Assembly: GCA_039028695.1 (NCBI GenBank)
Contig: JBCCHN010000012.1
Coordinates: forward strand, 10,160 to 74,159
Length of the DNA: 64,000 nt
Direction: 5' to 3'
Source: JANQKX01 sp039028695
GTDB lineage: Bacteria; Pseudomonadota; Alphaproteobacteria; Kiloniellales; Kiloniellaceae
The position numbers and the translations under genes are program-made. The notes below the pieces were generated by a model that was given only the letters and a program-made list of their open reading frames with translations, searched no databases and was not told the origin of the DNA. Shown one piece after another: positions 16,564 through 25,389 of the stretch. How positions within the stretch are numbered: the stretch's first letter is position 1; each line of letters starts with the position of its first letter.

Positions 16564-16912
16564 CGATGATCTCAGATTTGGTATCTAAAGAAACATCCGA
16601 GCAGGTTTTGACGGCTCCCAGCTGGCGCCAAGCAATCTTCCAATAAAGCTCTTCTTCATGCCGCAAGATCCCCAGAAAAGCGTCGCAGAAGGCAATATCG
16701 AAGTAAGCCGTCGCCGATTTCTTATCAAAGTCCCCCTGGGGAAGCTCCGCCGAGTTGGCGCCATAGTCTTTGAAAACGACGGTACCCACCATCTCGTCAC
16801 CATCGCTGTAGAGACGCACGGTCACCGACGGCCGGGGCGATTGGCCGTGGACCTTGGTAATCACCTGAACCTTGTAACGAGAGATCTTGTGGACTGAAAC
16901 GGTCGCCGCCAT
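16538..16912 (-). CDS. Small cytoplasmic protein of unknown function in transporter operon
   Basis: 124 residues without signal or membrane segment. The N-terminal 60 residues alternate in a beta-strand manner (VSVHKISRYKVQVITKVHG; PSVTVRLYSDGDEMVGTVVFKD) and the C-terminal half is mixed (ATAYFDIAFCDAFLGILRHEEELYWKIAW). I recognise no family. GGAG nine bases before the ATG at 16912 is a good ribosome-binding site, and only 13 bases separate it from the stop of the PotC-like permease gene. The following gene overlaps its 3' end by 26 bases. Position and spacing make it a member of the pot-like operon. Whether it acts in transport is unknown. Confidence 0.6.
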   Translation of the reverse strand: MAATVSVHKISRYKVQVITKVHGQSPRPSVTVRLYSDGDEMVGTVVFKDYGANSAELPQGDFDKKSATAYFDIAFCDAFLGILRHEEELYWKIAWRQLGAVKTCSDVSLDTKSEIIGEFFSRDD

Positions 16913-16925
16913 AGCTCACACTCCC

Positions 16926-17828
16926 TCAAGTCGCCGCGGGTGCGGCATCGGAAAGATCGGTATCAGCCTCGGGCTCCTTTTTCATCTTGGCAGCGGCTTT
17001 GGCCCGCTCGGCTTCATTTTCTTCCCGACGCTTGCGAATTTCATAAACCACCGCTCCGACAAGGGTGATCCCCAAGATGACAACGGCAAGAGCCGAAATT
17101 TCTGGCGACACCCCAAATCGCGCCATACCCGCCAACTCGGTGGTCAAAGTGCCTTGCGAAACCATAGTGAAGACCGTGGTGTTGTAATTTTCAAAAGAGG
17201 TTAGGAAGGCGAGCACGACCGACGAAAGGATCGCCGGGCGCAGGAAAGGAATCAGAACCTTCCAAAAGACCTGAACATGGGAGGCTCCCAGATCCAAGGC
17301 CGCCTCTTCCAAGTTTGTGTCAAAGCGCTGCAAACGCGCCAAGAACACCAACATGCAATAGGCCGAAATGAAGGTCGACTGGCCCACGATGGTCAAAAAG
17401 AAGGGATTGTTGGTGGTCTCGTAATCCAATCCCAAGATGGCCCCGAAGCGATCCCAAAAAATCACCGTGGAAATACCCAAAATCACGCCCGGGACCAGTA
17501 CTGGTGAGACCACGATCGTATAAAAGAGTGGCCTTACCCGTTCGTTCACATTCATCAACATAATCGCCGCGGCCAGGGCAATGGGCACCGATAGAACCAC
17601 CACGCCAACGCCGATCCACAGCGAATTGATAAGGCCGTTGATCAGCTTATTGTTCTGCGACAACTCGGCAAACCAATTAAAGGTAAAGCCGAGCCAAGGC
17701 GAGGCCGTGGGATAGGTCGAGTTATTGAACGCCGACGCCGACATAAGTAAGAGGGGGCCGAAAAGATAGGTGAAGAACAGCAGGATATAGCCGCCGACCA
17801 CCAGTTTTCTGATTTGATCTGAGCTCAT
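16926..17828 (-). CDS. potC: ABC transporter permease, PotC-like (spermidine/putrescine type)
   Basis: 300 residues with six hydrophobic segments typical of BPD_transp_1 permeases: an N-terminal one at about 12-32, then about 65-90, 100-122, 135-158, 190-212 and 235-258. The EAA loop that docks on the ATPase is visible as EEAALDLGASHVQVFWKVLIP near 175-195. The C-terminal tail of about 40 residues is charged (Lys/Glu/Ala-rich) and cytoplasmic. It pairs with the PotB-like permease upstream, overlapping it by 4 bases (ATGA), and belongs to the potD-A-B-C order on the minus strand. Uptake of a polyamine or related amine is inferred from family; substrate is not proven. Confidence 0.88.
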   Translation of the reverse strand: MSSDQIRKLVVGGYILLFFTYLFGPLLLMSASAFNNSTYPTASPWLGFTFNWFAELSQNNKLINGLINSLWIGVGVVVLSVPIALAAAIMLMNVNERVRPLFYTIVVSPVLVPGVILGISTVIFWDRFGAILGLDYETTNNPFFLTIVGQSTFISAYCMLVFLARLQRFDTNLEEAALDLGASHVQVFWKVLIPFLRPAILSSVVLAFLTSFENYNTTVFTMVSQGTLTTELAGMARFGVSPEISALAVVILGITLVGAVVYEIRKRREENEAERAKAAAKMKKEPEADTDLSDAAPAAT

Positions 17829-19207
17829 TTTTTCGCCAAGTCCCCCAAGCTAACTTTGGCAATCTTCATTGCCGTCATCACAAAGGCAATACAGACGATC
17901 AATAACACAAAGGAATAGGCCGCACCCTGTGGCCAGTTCCCACCCGTGTTGTACCATTGGAAAATAATCTGCGTGAACCAAAGGCTCGACGGTCCTCCCA
18001 GAATATTCGGTGCCGCCAAGGCACCCGCTGAAAGCATGAATACCATGGTACAGCCCGAGGCAATGCCCGGCTTGGCATAGGGCATGACCACGCGGAAATG
18101 AATCCGCGTCCAGCTTGCCCCCAAGTCCCGGGCGGCCTCGATCTGGTTATGATCCAAGCTCTCGATTGCATTATAGAGCGGGAAGATCATCAACAGCAGG
18201 TATGCGTAAGTTAGGCCGGTATAGAGCGCCACATCTGCCCGCAAGAAATCAAACGGCGTATCCCATATGCCCATGCCGATAAGGGCGGTATTGATCAGGC
18301 CCTGATCGGCAAAGATCAGCTTAAAGGCAAAGGCGCGCAGAATTTCATTCACCCAGAAGGGCAGCAACAGACAGAGAAATAAGAGACGCTGACTGCGACC
18401 TGCGACCGACTGGGCCATGTAATAGGCCATGGGATAGCAAATCGCGAAATTAGCAACTGTCACCAAAACACTAGCCACGATCGTCTTCACGAAAACCCCA
18501 AGGTGAAGCCAATTCAAGGCCTCGCTCGATCCTTCGCGGCCAAACACCAGGTATCGATAGTTCTTTAGCGTATAGACATCCTTCGGTCCGCCAACCTCTG
18601 GGGGCGGTAGGTTAAAACGGAAGGAAAAATCAAACATGTAAAGCTGGGGCATGATCACCATGAAGATGATCCAGCCGAAGGAAAACAATAAAAGGTATGT
18701 GGAAACAATCAGGCCGTTCTTTTGCACGAAACCAAAAGCATTCAGGCCGGAAAAGAATTTTGCCGATTGCTTTTGCAGGTAGGGTGCGAGCAGGAGTGCG
18801 AGAATTAGGGCGGTTAGAATCTCGAGAAAACCGATCCCACCACTCATTGAGCTGTCATCCACAGCGGCGGGCTGCTCTTCCCTTAAGATCAGCTCGATTT
18901 GGCTGTCACCCGAGGGCAGACGGATATTGTCCGGATTCCGGATAATCAGATTTATGCTGTTCCCGTCGCCCGCACCTTCATCCACCGTCGTGGCGGCCGG
19001 CTCTGTGCTTTCCGAGGTACTGGATTGGTTGCCGAAGTTAATCGTGGGGGTCGTGGAAAACCCGCCGCTACTGCCGCCGCTACTGCTGCCACTGTCGCTC
19101 CCCTCCTCGTCGGAGCCGGACTCTGAGCTGGAACTCGAGCCAGCCCCGGGCAGGCTTGGCGTTACCTGAGCCAATTGTTGGAATTCTAGCGTGACGTCCT
19201 CATTCAT
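17825..19207 (-). CDS. potB: ABC transporter permease, PotB-like, with long Ser/Gly-rich N-terminal extension
   Basis: 460 residues from the ATG at 19207, which overlaps the end of the ATPase gene by 8 bases. A start at 19237 would add 10 residues. The usual PotB permease is near 280-300 residues, and here it occupies about 161-460, with the EAA loop IEAARDLGASWTRIHFRVVMP. Before it lies an unusual stretch: residues 20-50 are almost only Ser, Gly, Glu and Asp, 51-120 are Thr/Ser/Asn-rich with NSINLIIRNPDNIRL, and 124-143 form an extra hydrophobic segment (FLEILTALILALLLAPYL). If that segment spans the membrane, the Ser-rich part would lie in the periplasm. The function of the extension is unknown. 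The frame stays open across it with no stop or frameshift. Confidence 0.87.
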   Translation of the reverse strand: MNEDVTLEFQQLAQVTPSLPGAGSSSSSESGSDEEGSDSGSSSGGSSGGFSTTPTINFGNQSSTSESTEPAATTVDEGAGDGNSINLIIRNPDNIRLPSGDSQIELILREEQPAAVDDSSMSGGIGFLEILTALILALLLAPYLQKQSAKFFSGLNAFGFVQKNGLIVSTYLLLFSFGWIIFMVIMPQLYMFDFSFRFNLPPPEVGGPKDVYTLKNYRYLVFGREGSSEALNWLHLGVFVKTIVASVLVTVANFAICYPMAYYMAQSVAGRSQRLLFLCLLLPFWVNEILRAFAFKLIFADQGLINTALIGMGIWDTPFDFLRADVALYTGLTYAYLLLMIFPLYNAIESLDHNQIEAARDLGASWTRIHFRVVMPYAKPGIASGCTMVFMLSAGALAAPNILGGPSSLWFTQIIFQWYNTGGNWPQGAAYSFVLLIVCIAFVMTAMKIAKVSLGDLAKK

Positions 19208-20291
19208 CGGCCAGCTCCCCGACCGGCAGGGCAACACCCCGATCCGCGTCGAAGCCCACTCTGGTCATCTCACCCGGCGTCAAATGGGGCACCGCCCCCG
19301 TATTGGACATGGCCAAACGGATATCCTTGGCGCTGCTCTCTCCCTTTAAGAAGATATGCAAGAAACTGCCTTCGAACTCTTGTTTGATGGCCTCGGTTTC
19401 AAAGACGTTATCAGCTTGATCGTTGTCGCCTAACAAAAGCAAACTCTCGGGACGAACAAAAAGGATGGCCTTTTCGCCTTCTTTCAGGCCTTGATTGTTG
19501 ATCCCCCGGAGCGGGCCAAAGGCCGTATCGATTTGAGCATGCCCGTTGGCAACCTTAGAGACCCGTCCGTAGAAGGGATTGTTCTCCCCCACGAATGAAG
19601 CGACGAAGGATGTCGCTGGATCGTTATATACAGTGGCGCCGTCGTCCACCTGTTGCACAATGCCGGCCGACATCACGGCGATACGATCCGACATGGTCAA
19701 AGCTTCGCCTTGGTCGTGCGTGATGTAGATAAAGGTGATGCCAACCCGCTTTTGTATGGCACGCAGCTCCGTGCGCATATGTTGGCGCAGTTTCAAGTCG
19801 AGGGCCGAGAGCGGCTCGTCCAACAAAAGCACCTGAGGTTCGACCGCCAGGGCCCGCGCAATGGCGACACGTTGACGCTGACCACCGGACAGCTCCGAGG
19901 GTAACTTGTCCCCCTGACCTGGCAAAGCAATCAGATTCAACAGCTCCTCGGCTCGCCGCCGCCGTTCCTGATATTTGATGCCGCGAACCTCAAGCCCAAA
20001 GGCGATATTCTCAGCAACCGTCATCAAAGGAAAAAGGGCCAGGTTTTGGAAAATGAGGGCAGTCGGCCGTTGATTGGGACCGGTTCCTCTTACGTCCCTC
20101 CCGTCGATGCGAATGGTTCCCTCAGTCGGATCGTTAAAGCCCGACACTGCCCGTAAAATTGTTGTTTTTCCACACCCGGACGGCCCCAAAAAACTAAAAA
20201 ATTCGCCGCTCTCAATTGTTAAGTTCGCATTATCGACGGCGGTGAACTCACCAAATCGTATGCTGATATGATCCAGCTCCACTGAGCTCAT
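19200..20291 (-). CDS. potA: ABC transporter ATP-binding protein, PotA-like
   Basis: 363 residues, the usual PotA length. Walker A is GPSGCGKTT (about 37-45), the Q-loop lies in LIFQNLALFPLMTV, the signature is LSGGQRQRVAIARAL, Walker B is VLLLDEPLSALD and the switch His is in YITHDQGEALTMSD. The C-terminal 110 residues form a TOBE-type regulatory domain (LFVRPESLLLLG). It powers uptake through the PotB/PotC-like permeases. The start ATG is 121 bases downstream of the binding-protein stop. That gap holds a strong hairpin at 20352-20380, which may lower expression of the ATPase and permeases relative to the binding protein. Confidence 0.93.
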   Translation of the reverse strand: MSSVELDHISIRFGEFTAVDNANLTIESGEFFSFLGPSGCGKTTILRAVSGFNDPTEGTIRIDGRDVRGTGPNQRPTALIFQNLALFPLMTVAENIAFGLEVRGIKYQERRRRAEELLNLIALPGQGDKLPSELSGGQRQRVAIARALAVEPQVLLLDEPLSALDLKLRQHMRTELRAIQKRVGITFIYITHDQGEALTMSDRIAVMSAGIVQQVDDGATVYNDPATSFVASFVGENNPFYGRVSKVANGHAQIDTAFGPLRGINNQGLKEGEKAILFVRPESLLLLGDNDQADNVFETEAIKQEFEGSFLHIFLKGESSAKDIRLAMSNTGAVPHLTPGEMTRVGFDADRGVALPVGELADE

Positions 20292-20351
20292 CGAAGACTC
20301 CCCTCTTCAAATGTGAGCGGCCCCGGCCCATCGCCAGAAATTCTGCCCCAC

Positions 20352-20380
20352 GGGAAGCGCAAGCCCTGCTTGCGCTTCCC
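20352..20380 (-). other. Perfect intercistronic hairpin between PotD-like and PotA-like genes
   Basis: GGGAAGCGCAAG at 20352-20363 and CTTGCGCTTCCC at 20369-20380 form a perfect 12-base-pair stem with a 5-base loop. No T-run follows on the transcribed strand, so it is more likely an mRNA-stabilising or partially attenuating element than a full terminator. Such hairpins are common after periplasmic binding-protein genes in ABC operons. Confidence 0.7.
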
Positions 20381-20412
20381 TGGCACAACAGCCAATGGGA
20401 ACTATCGTGCGC

Positions 20413-21579
20413 TTACGCGGCCACGAACTTGTCGCGGTATTCAGCACGAATTTCCGCATACCATTGCGGCTCATCTGGCCACCACCACAACTTGGCCAAG
20501 GCATCGTCTGGGTAAGCCGACTGGAAGGCTGCCTTGGACGGCCCGTCGAGAAGCTCGGCAGCGCCGCTAACCACACCGTTGTAACCGGTCGCGATGGCCG
20601 CACCGGCGGCGGCTTCCTTGGTATAGATGTGGTTGAGAAGCTCATAGGCCTCGTCGATGTTCTTCGCACCGGTCGGCATGCACAAGCCATCCAACCAGGC
20701 AAAGGCACCTTCCTTGGGCGCCATGTATTGGACCGGAGCACCTTCTTTCATGAGCTCGATCGCCGGACCATCCCAAGTCTGACCGATCACCACGCCATTC
20801 TGCATGAAGTTGGTTTTCTGGGTCACATGGTCATTCCAGAAGGATTTGACCCAAGGCTTATGCTCAACGGCAAAGGCGGTGATACCTTCCCAGATCTTGC
20901 GCATTTTTTCTTCGTTCTCATAAGCCTCGTTGAACGGCGGCAAATCGCCTTTTTCAGCCAGGTAGCGGCCAATGCCCGCCATCATGGAGTGGGGCCGCCC
21001 CTGGATTTTGCCCTTCATCTCCGGAATCCAAAGGTCACCAAGGGAAAGCTTGCCATACTCTGTGGTGTACATGTCGGTCCGCCACGACATAGCTTCGGTG
21101 CCCCAAATGTGCGGGACATGATGCTGACCGCCGCCCCACGTCCATGCAGCTGAAGCCTTCACAAAGGCATCGTCCACGTTGGTCAGGTTGGTGATCTTGG
21201 TCAAATCCCAGGGCTGGGTCAGTTGCAAAGGCTCCCACTGGCCCTTCCGATTCAAAGTCGGGGAAATAATATCGAAACCGCGCCCCTTTGAGGCTTTCAG
21301 CTTGTTCAAAAGCTCTTCGTTCGAACCCAGCGGGGTATAGTTGACCGTAATACCCGTTTCATCGGTGAACTTCTCAATGAAATCCTCGGTCAGGTAGTTC
21401 GACCAAATAATGACATCCAGCTCACCCGAAGCCGCAAAAGGCTTTTTAACAAAAATCGGCGCAGCGGCTGCGGCACTACCTAGAACCGCGGCGTTTTTCA
21501 GAAGGGTCCGGCGGGAAAAGCGCTTTGCCGCCCGCATGGTGGCAATTGAAGATTTTTTACCTTTGAGGTCTTTAGACAT
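20413..21579 (-). CDS. potD: Extracellular solute-binding protein, PotD/PotF-like, with Tat signal
   Basis: 388 residues from the ATG at 21579, supported by GGGAG at 7-base spacing. A longer frame to 21663 lacks a good site. FSRRTLLKNAAVLGSAAAAAP near residue 20-40 is a twin-arginine signal, so the protein is probably exported folded. The mature part begins ELDVIIWSNYLTEDFIEKF, the polyamine-binding family opening, and continues with GSNEELLNKLKAS, FDIISP, VPHIWGTEAM and WLDGLCMPTGAKN. It would capture a polyamine or another cationic or amine solute in the periplasm and deliver it to the PotABC-like transporter encoded downstream. It is the first gene of the operon, with about 480 bases of non-coding DNA upstream. 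Confidence 0.9.
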   Translation of the reverse strand: MSKDLKGKKSSIATMRAAKRFSRRTLLKNAAVLGSAAAAAPIFVKKPFAASGELDVIIWSNYLTEDFIEKFTDETGITVNYTPLGSNEELLNKLKASKGRGFDIISPTLNRKGQWEPLQLTQPWDLTKITNLTNVDDAFVKASAAWTWGGGQHHVPHIWGTEAMSWRTDMYTTEYGKLSLGDLWIPEMKGKIQGRPHSMMAGIGRYLAEKGDLPPFNEAYENEEKMRKIWEGITAFAVEHKPWVKSFWNDHVTQKTNFMQNGVVIGQTWDGPAIELMKEGAPVQYMAPKEGAFAWLDGLCMPTGAKNIDEAYELLNHIYTKEAAAGAAIATGYNGVVSGAAELLDGPSKAAFQSAYPDDALAKLWWWPDEPQWYAEIRAEYRDKFVAA

Positions 21580-22034
21580 ACATCGTCTCCCTGTTAACAC
21601 ACTGTCATGTGTTTGGTGATGATTCGCATTTAGAATGCAAACAGTCGGTCGAATCCCGACCATGTTTTTCTGGTGCGTTACTGACTGATATTCCGGCCGT
21701 TTCTCCCCCCATATTCATCGCTTTATGCGCTTTGCGATCATAAAAAGATTACTTTGAGATTCTTAGCACGAACCACAACGCATCCGTTAACTATAATCGG
21801 AACCGCAGATTTTTGACAAGAAAAAGGGGGCATGTGCGACCAGTGGACGGTGCGCACAATTTTCACGCCATAGACTTTTTCCCCGATCTTTTTTTTTTGC
21901 AACTGCAAAAACAATTGAACCTACAGCCGGAACAAAAACTGTGACCGGTCGCATTGGTTCACGCGCAACGCGAGTGGCCGGTTCGGCGCCTGAATTAGAT
22001 CGTTATTTGGCCAAAACTAAAATAACCGGAACAA
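21580..22034. promoter_or_regulatory. Upstream region of the transporter operon with palindrome TTTTTGCA-AC-TGCAAAAA
   Basis: About 455 bases without a gene, A+T-rich in places. The perfect inverted repeat TTTTTGCA/TGCAAAAA with a 2-base centre lies at 21894-21911, about 315 bases upstream of the PotD-like start. It has the shape of a dimeric-regulator operator. No clear -35/-10 pair could be fixed by eye. Confidence 0.35.
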
Positions 22035-22076
22035 AAATGGCTTGAGCGGCTAAGGCGTCATGCCAAAGCCGCTCAA
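22035..22076 (-). terminator. Rho-independent terminator of the beta-alanine aminotransferase gene
   Basis: On the minus strand, 46 bases after the stop at 22123, TTGAGCGGCT (22042-22051 and its complement at 22067-22076) makes a 10-base-pair stem with a 15-base loop. It is followed by GCCATTTTTG, a short T-run. Placement and structure fit a terminator. Confidence 0.7.
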
Positions 22077-22122
22077 TCTGCCAAACTTTTACGATAAGCA
22101 ACGGCTACGCCGATTGCTCGGA

Positions 22123-23445
22123 TCAATAGGCCGAAAGCACAGCGCGAAGCTTGCTGAAAATTTCATCCAAATGGCTGTCTTCACAGATCAAGGGCGGAGA
22201 CACCAGGACACAATCACCGGTCAATTTCACGATCAATCCAGCATCGAAGCAATCCTGCGTAGCGACGGTGCCGCGCCGACCCGGGGTGCCGTCCAAGGTC
22301 GCCAGATCGATGCCGCCAAGCAAGCCGTAGCCGCGGATGTCCTTTACCACCGGTAGATCGCCCAAGGAGAACAGGGCCTCCATAAACTTCGGTGTCATTT
22401 TCTCGGCTCGGTTCACCAGGTCCTCTTGCTCGAAAATGTCCCGGGTCGCCAAGGCTGCGGCCGAAGCCACCGGGCAGCCCGAGTAGGTGTAGCCGTGGAA
22501 GAGCTCCACGCCCCATTCGGGAGTCACCGCTGCCAGGGCCTCAAAGATCTTCTCGCTGCAAGCCACGGCGCCCATGGGCACCACACCGTTGGTCAAAGCC
22601 TTGGCCATGGTCACCATGTCCGGAACTACACCAAAGGCATCGGCCCCGAATTGCTTGCCGGTCCGGCCAAAACCGCAGATAACTTCGTCGAAAATCAACA
22701 AGATACCATGTTGATCGCAAATTTCACGCAGGCGCTCCAAATAACCTTTCGGCGGCACCAAGGTGCCCGTCGAACCGGCAATCGGCTCCACGATGCAAGC
22801 CGCAATCTGATCGGCACCGTGCAAGTCGACAAAACGTTGCAGATCGTTGGCTAACTCCGCACCGGTTTCGGGCTGTCCAGGCGTCTTGTTATGCTCAGGC
22901 AAAAGCGTGTGCCGCATGTGGCAAACACCCGGCAGACCCAAACCGAAAGCCTTACGGTTATTCAAAATCCCAGCCACGGACAGGCCGCCGAAGTTTACGC
23001 CGTGATATGCCCGCTCCCGCCCGACAAAGCGCATACGTTGACCCTCGCCTCGCGCCTTGTGATAGGCGAGTGCGATTTTCAGGGCGGACTCGACCGCTTC
23101 GGATCCCGAGTTGGAAAAGAACACATGGTTCAAGTCACCCGGCGTGATGGCGGCAATACGGCGCGCCAGCTCGAAAGATTTGGGATGGCCGTACTGGAAA
23201 GGCGGAATAAAATCCATGTCCAACAAGGTCTTGTTGACCGCCTCGGCGATTTCGGTGCGGCCGTGCCCTGCGGCGACACAGAACAATCCCGCCGATCCGT
23301 CCACCAGCTTTTCACCACGGTCTGTTGTATAGTACATCCCCGTGGCACCTGTCATCATCCTGGGATTGGATTTGAAGTCCCGGTTGGAGGTAAAAGGCAT
23401 CCAGTGCTGCTCAAGCGAATTCGCGAGCTGGGTGACCGTATTCAT
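22123..23445 (-). CDS. Omega-amino acid (beta-alanine):pyruvate aminotransferase
   Basis: 440 residues, full length for this class III aminotransferase. The N-terminal LEQHWMPFTSNRDFKSNPRM is diagnostic of the Pseudomonas-type beta-alanine:pyruvate transaminase. FSNSGSEAVESALKIA (110-125) binds PLP phosphate, Asp253 in IFDEVICGFGRTGKQFG contacts the ring, and Lys282 in MAKALTNGVVPMGAV is the PLP lysine. It would convert beta-alanine (or another omega-amino acid) and pyruvate to malonate semialdehyde and alanine in the cytosol. It stands between a terminator downstream and about 210 bases of non-coding DNA upstream, so it is probably monocistronic. It is a distant paralogue of the aminotransferase at 6233-7600. 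Confidence 0.9.
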   Translation of the reverse strand: MNTVTQLANSLEQHWMPFTSNRDFKSNPRMMTGATGMYYTTDRGEKLVDGSAGLFCVAAGHGRTEIAEAVNKTLLDMDFIPPFQYGHPKSFELARRIAAITPGDLNHVFFSNSGSEAVESALKIALAYHKARGEGQRMRFVGRERAYHGVNFGGLSVAGILNNRKAFGLGLPGVCHMRHTLLPEHNKTPGQPETGAELANDLQRFVDLHGADQIAACIVEPIAGSTGTLVPPKGYLERLREICDQHGILLIFDEVICGFGRTGKQFGADAFGVVPDMVTMAKALTNGVVPMGAVACSEKIFEALAAVTPEWGVELFHGYTYSGCPVASAAALATRDIFEQEDLVNRAEKMTPKFMEALFSLGDLPVVKDIRGYGLLGGIDLATLDGTPGRRGTVATQDCFDAGLIVKLTGDCVLVSPPLICEDSHLDEIFSKLRAVLSAY

Positions 23446-23658
23446 GAGATTTATTCCCGATTAGTGTGTGGCATTAAGGGCGAAGGTAGGCTTCTGCCTG
23501 GCCCCAAGCTAGGACCAATTCAACATATAGCGTGAGGCCAGCTTAAAGGCGCCAACCCCGCGCTCTGCCAAGTGATCTTAGGCGAGGCACAATTTTCCCG
23601 CAATTCAAAGATTTTTATATTTTTTTAATTGATTTACAGATTACTAGATTATTTTCTT

Positions 23659-24966
23659 CTACCAATATATTAATGCTCCTTGAAAAAGGTTTGTTAATTC
23701 TTCTTTTCCAATGAACTTTGGGGCATTGTCCATCAGACGACGTTGTGGGAGAGCCCCTTCCATCAGGCTCTCCACATCTCCCCCTTGATAGCCCACTCCT
23801 GTCAGTCCGTTGGGCATCTCGGTCTGCCGCATCATACCGATGAGCTGGGTGGCGATCACCTCCCCTGCGTCATCCGTGCCGGCCTGAGCCACATCCGCGC
23901 CCAAAAGCTCAGCCGCCTCCAAGTGGCGCCCAGGACAGGCCGAGGCGGTAAAGCGAAAGACCGAAGGCGCATTCACGATAACCGACATCCCATGGGGGAC
24001 GATCGCTGCGTCTTGGGGATAACCGTGGGGGCAAAAATCCCGGACCAGGCCCGAGACGGAGTAACTCATGCCGTGCGGAGCGTGACAGCCGGCGTTACCG
24101 AAAGCGATCCCGGCCAAGGTCGCGGCCCACATAACCTGCGCGCGGGCTTCCTCGTCTTCGGCATCGTGCACGGCGCGTACCAGATACTGCCCCATAAGAC
24201 GCAGCGCCTCACGGCACCCCAGGTCGCTCCAGGGATTGGCCCCCTGGCCGAGCGGACGCTGGCTTGGTCGCGCCATCGCCTTGCGCTGATTAAAGGGTCT
24301 GGCGGTGTAGGACTCCAATGCATGGCTCAGGACATCAAAGCCGCTGGCCGCCACCACATTTTTGGGCAAGCTCGCCGTGACGGTGGGATCGACCAAGGCG
24401 CGATGGGGCCGCAAATGGGTAGACACAATGCCGGTTTTCGCCTTCATCTCCAGCAAGTCAAAGACCGCGATACCCGTGCACTCGCTGCCCGTGCCCGCGG
24501 TTGTCGGACAGGCGATATGGGGTTTCAGCGGACCGGGAACCGCCTGCGCAGCACCAATCGGTGCATTTACATAGGTCAAAAAGTCGGCCGGATAGCTGGA
24601 AAAGAGGTTCGCCGCCTTACAGGTGTCCATGACCGAGCCGCCGCCGACGGAAATAAATCCGTCAAAACGGCCCTCCTGAGCGAATTGGGCCGCTTCGGTG
24701 AAGGAGACATCGGTTGGCTCCACCCTCACCTCATCGTAAACGACCACATCCAACCCCGCTGCCAGCAACGACTGACGGGTTCGCACCACGGGTTCCAATT
24801 TTGCAAGCGTGGCATCAGTCATTAAAGCAATGCGCTTTAGCCCCATGGCGGCGGCGTGATCGCCCGCTTCTTTCAAGCATCCATGACCATAGGTGATCGA
24901 CGCAGTATCAATTGAAAATGCACTATCACCATCATCGGACGGCGCCAAGTAATGGCAGCAAGCCAT
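23659..24966 (-). CDS. Iron-containing alcohol dehydrogenase, hydroxyacid-oxoacid transhydrogenase type
   Basis: 435 residues. The N-terminus MACCHYLAPSDDGDSAFSIDTASITYGHGCLKE and the long insert around RPFNQRKAMARPSQRPLGQG mark the ADHFE1-like (HOT) branch of group III alcohol dehydrogenases, longer than the 380-residue norm. SVGGGSVMDTCKAANL and PTTAGTGSECTGIAVF form the nucleotide-binding part, and GFDVLSHALESYT plus GCHAPHGMSYS provide Asp/His metal ligands. HOT enzymes oxidise 4-hydroxybutyrate to succinate semialdehyde while reducing 2-oxoglutarate to 2-hydroxyglutarate. GAGGG eight bases before the ATG at 24966 supports the start. A role in omega-hydroxyacid catabolism would fit the neighbouring aminotransferase (inference). 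Confidence 0.87.
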   Translation of the reverse strand: MACCHYLAPSDDGDSAFSIDTASITYGHGCLKEAGDHAAAMGLKRIALMTDATLAKLEPVVRTRQSLLAAGLDVVVYDEVRVEPTDVSFTEAAQFAQEGRFDGFISVGGGSVMDTCKAANLFSSYPADFLTYVNAPIGAAQAVPGPLKPHIACPTTAGTGSECTGIAVFDLLEMKAKTGIVSTHLRPHRALVDPTVTASLPKNVVAASGFDVLSHALESYTARPFNQRKAMARPSQRPLGQGANPWSDLGCREALRLMGQYLVRAVHDAEDEEARAQVMWAATLAGIAFGNAGCHAPHGMSYSVSGLVRDFCPHGYPQDAAIVPHGMSVIVNAPSVFRFTASACPGRHLEAAELLGADVAQAGTDDAGEVIATQLIGMMRQTEMPNGLTGVGYQGGDVESLMEGALPQRRLMDNAPKFIGKEELTNLFQGALIYW

Positions 24967-25389
24967 AATTCAAACCCTCGGTTCTTTCGTAACGACAGTC
25001 TTTTACTTCTTAACGGATGTCTTTTTACACCCACAGCCTCGGAGAATCCCATGCTTTGCGCCGTGCCTTTGCTGACCGAAATCAATGACCTCACCGACCA
25101 GCGGAAAATCCAGACCATAGGTCTCCCCTACTCTCTTATTGGAAACGCCGATCTGCATCCCTGAAAGCCACTGCTATTTTGGTAAAAGCCGTAGGTCACA
25201 AGCGTATCAGCGACTCCAATGCCGCCGGCATTGTTAGCAGAAATCAGTCCAACGAAATCTGTCTCTATTTTTCTTATTTGATTATCAATAGACTAGCAGT
25301 GTCGTTTGACAGAGTCATTTTTTCATCCAAACCTGATACGTCCCTTGGACACGATCAAGGTCCACATTTAAGTATCTCGTGAGTTCCGA
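24967..25389. other. Intergenic region between divergent alcohol dehydrogenase and GNAT genes
   Basis: About 420 bases. It should hold the promoters of both divergent genes. Short open frames here (for example 25051-25164) lack ribosome-binding sites and recognisable products. No palindrome or clear promoter boxes stood out. Confidence 0.4.

Noticed and set aside
23743..24825. 360-codon plus-strand open frame
   Set aside because: Antisense to the iron alcohol dehydrogenase gene, which has metal-ligand and nucleotide motifs.
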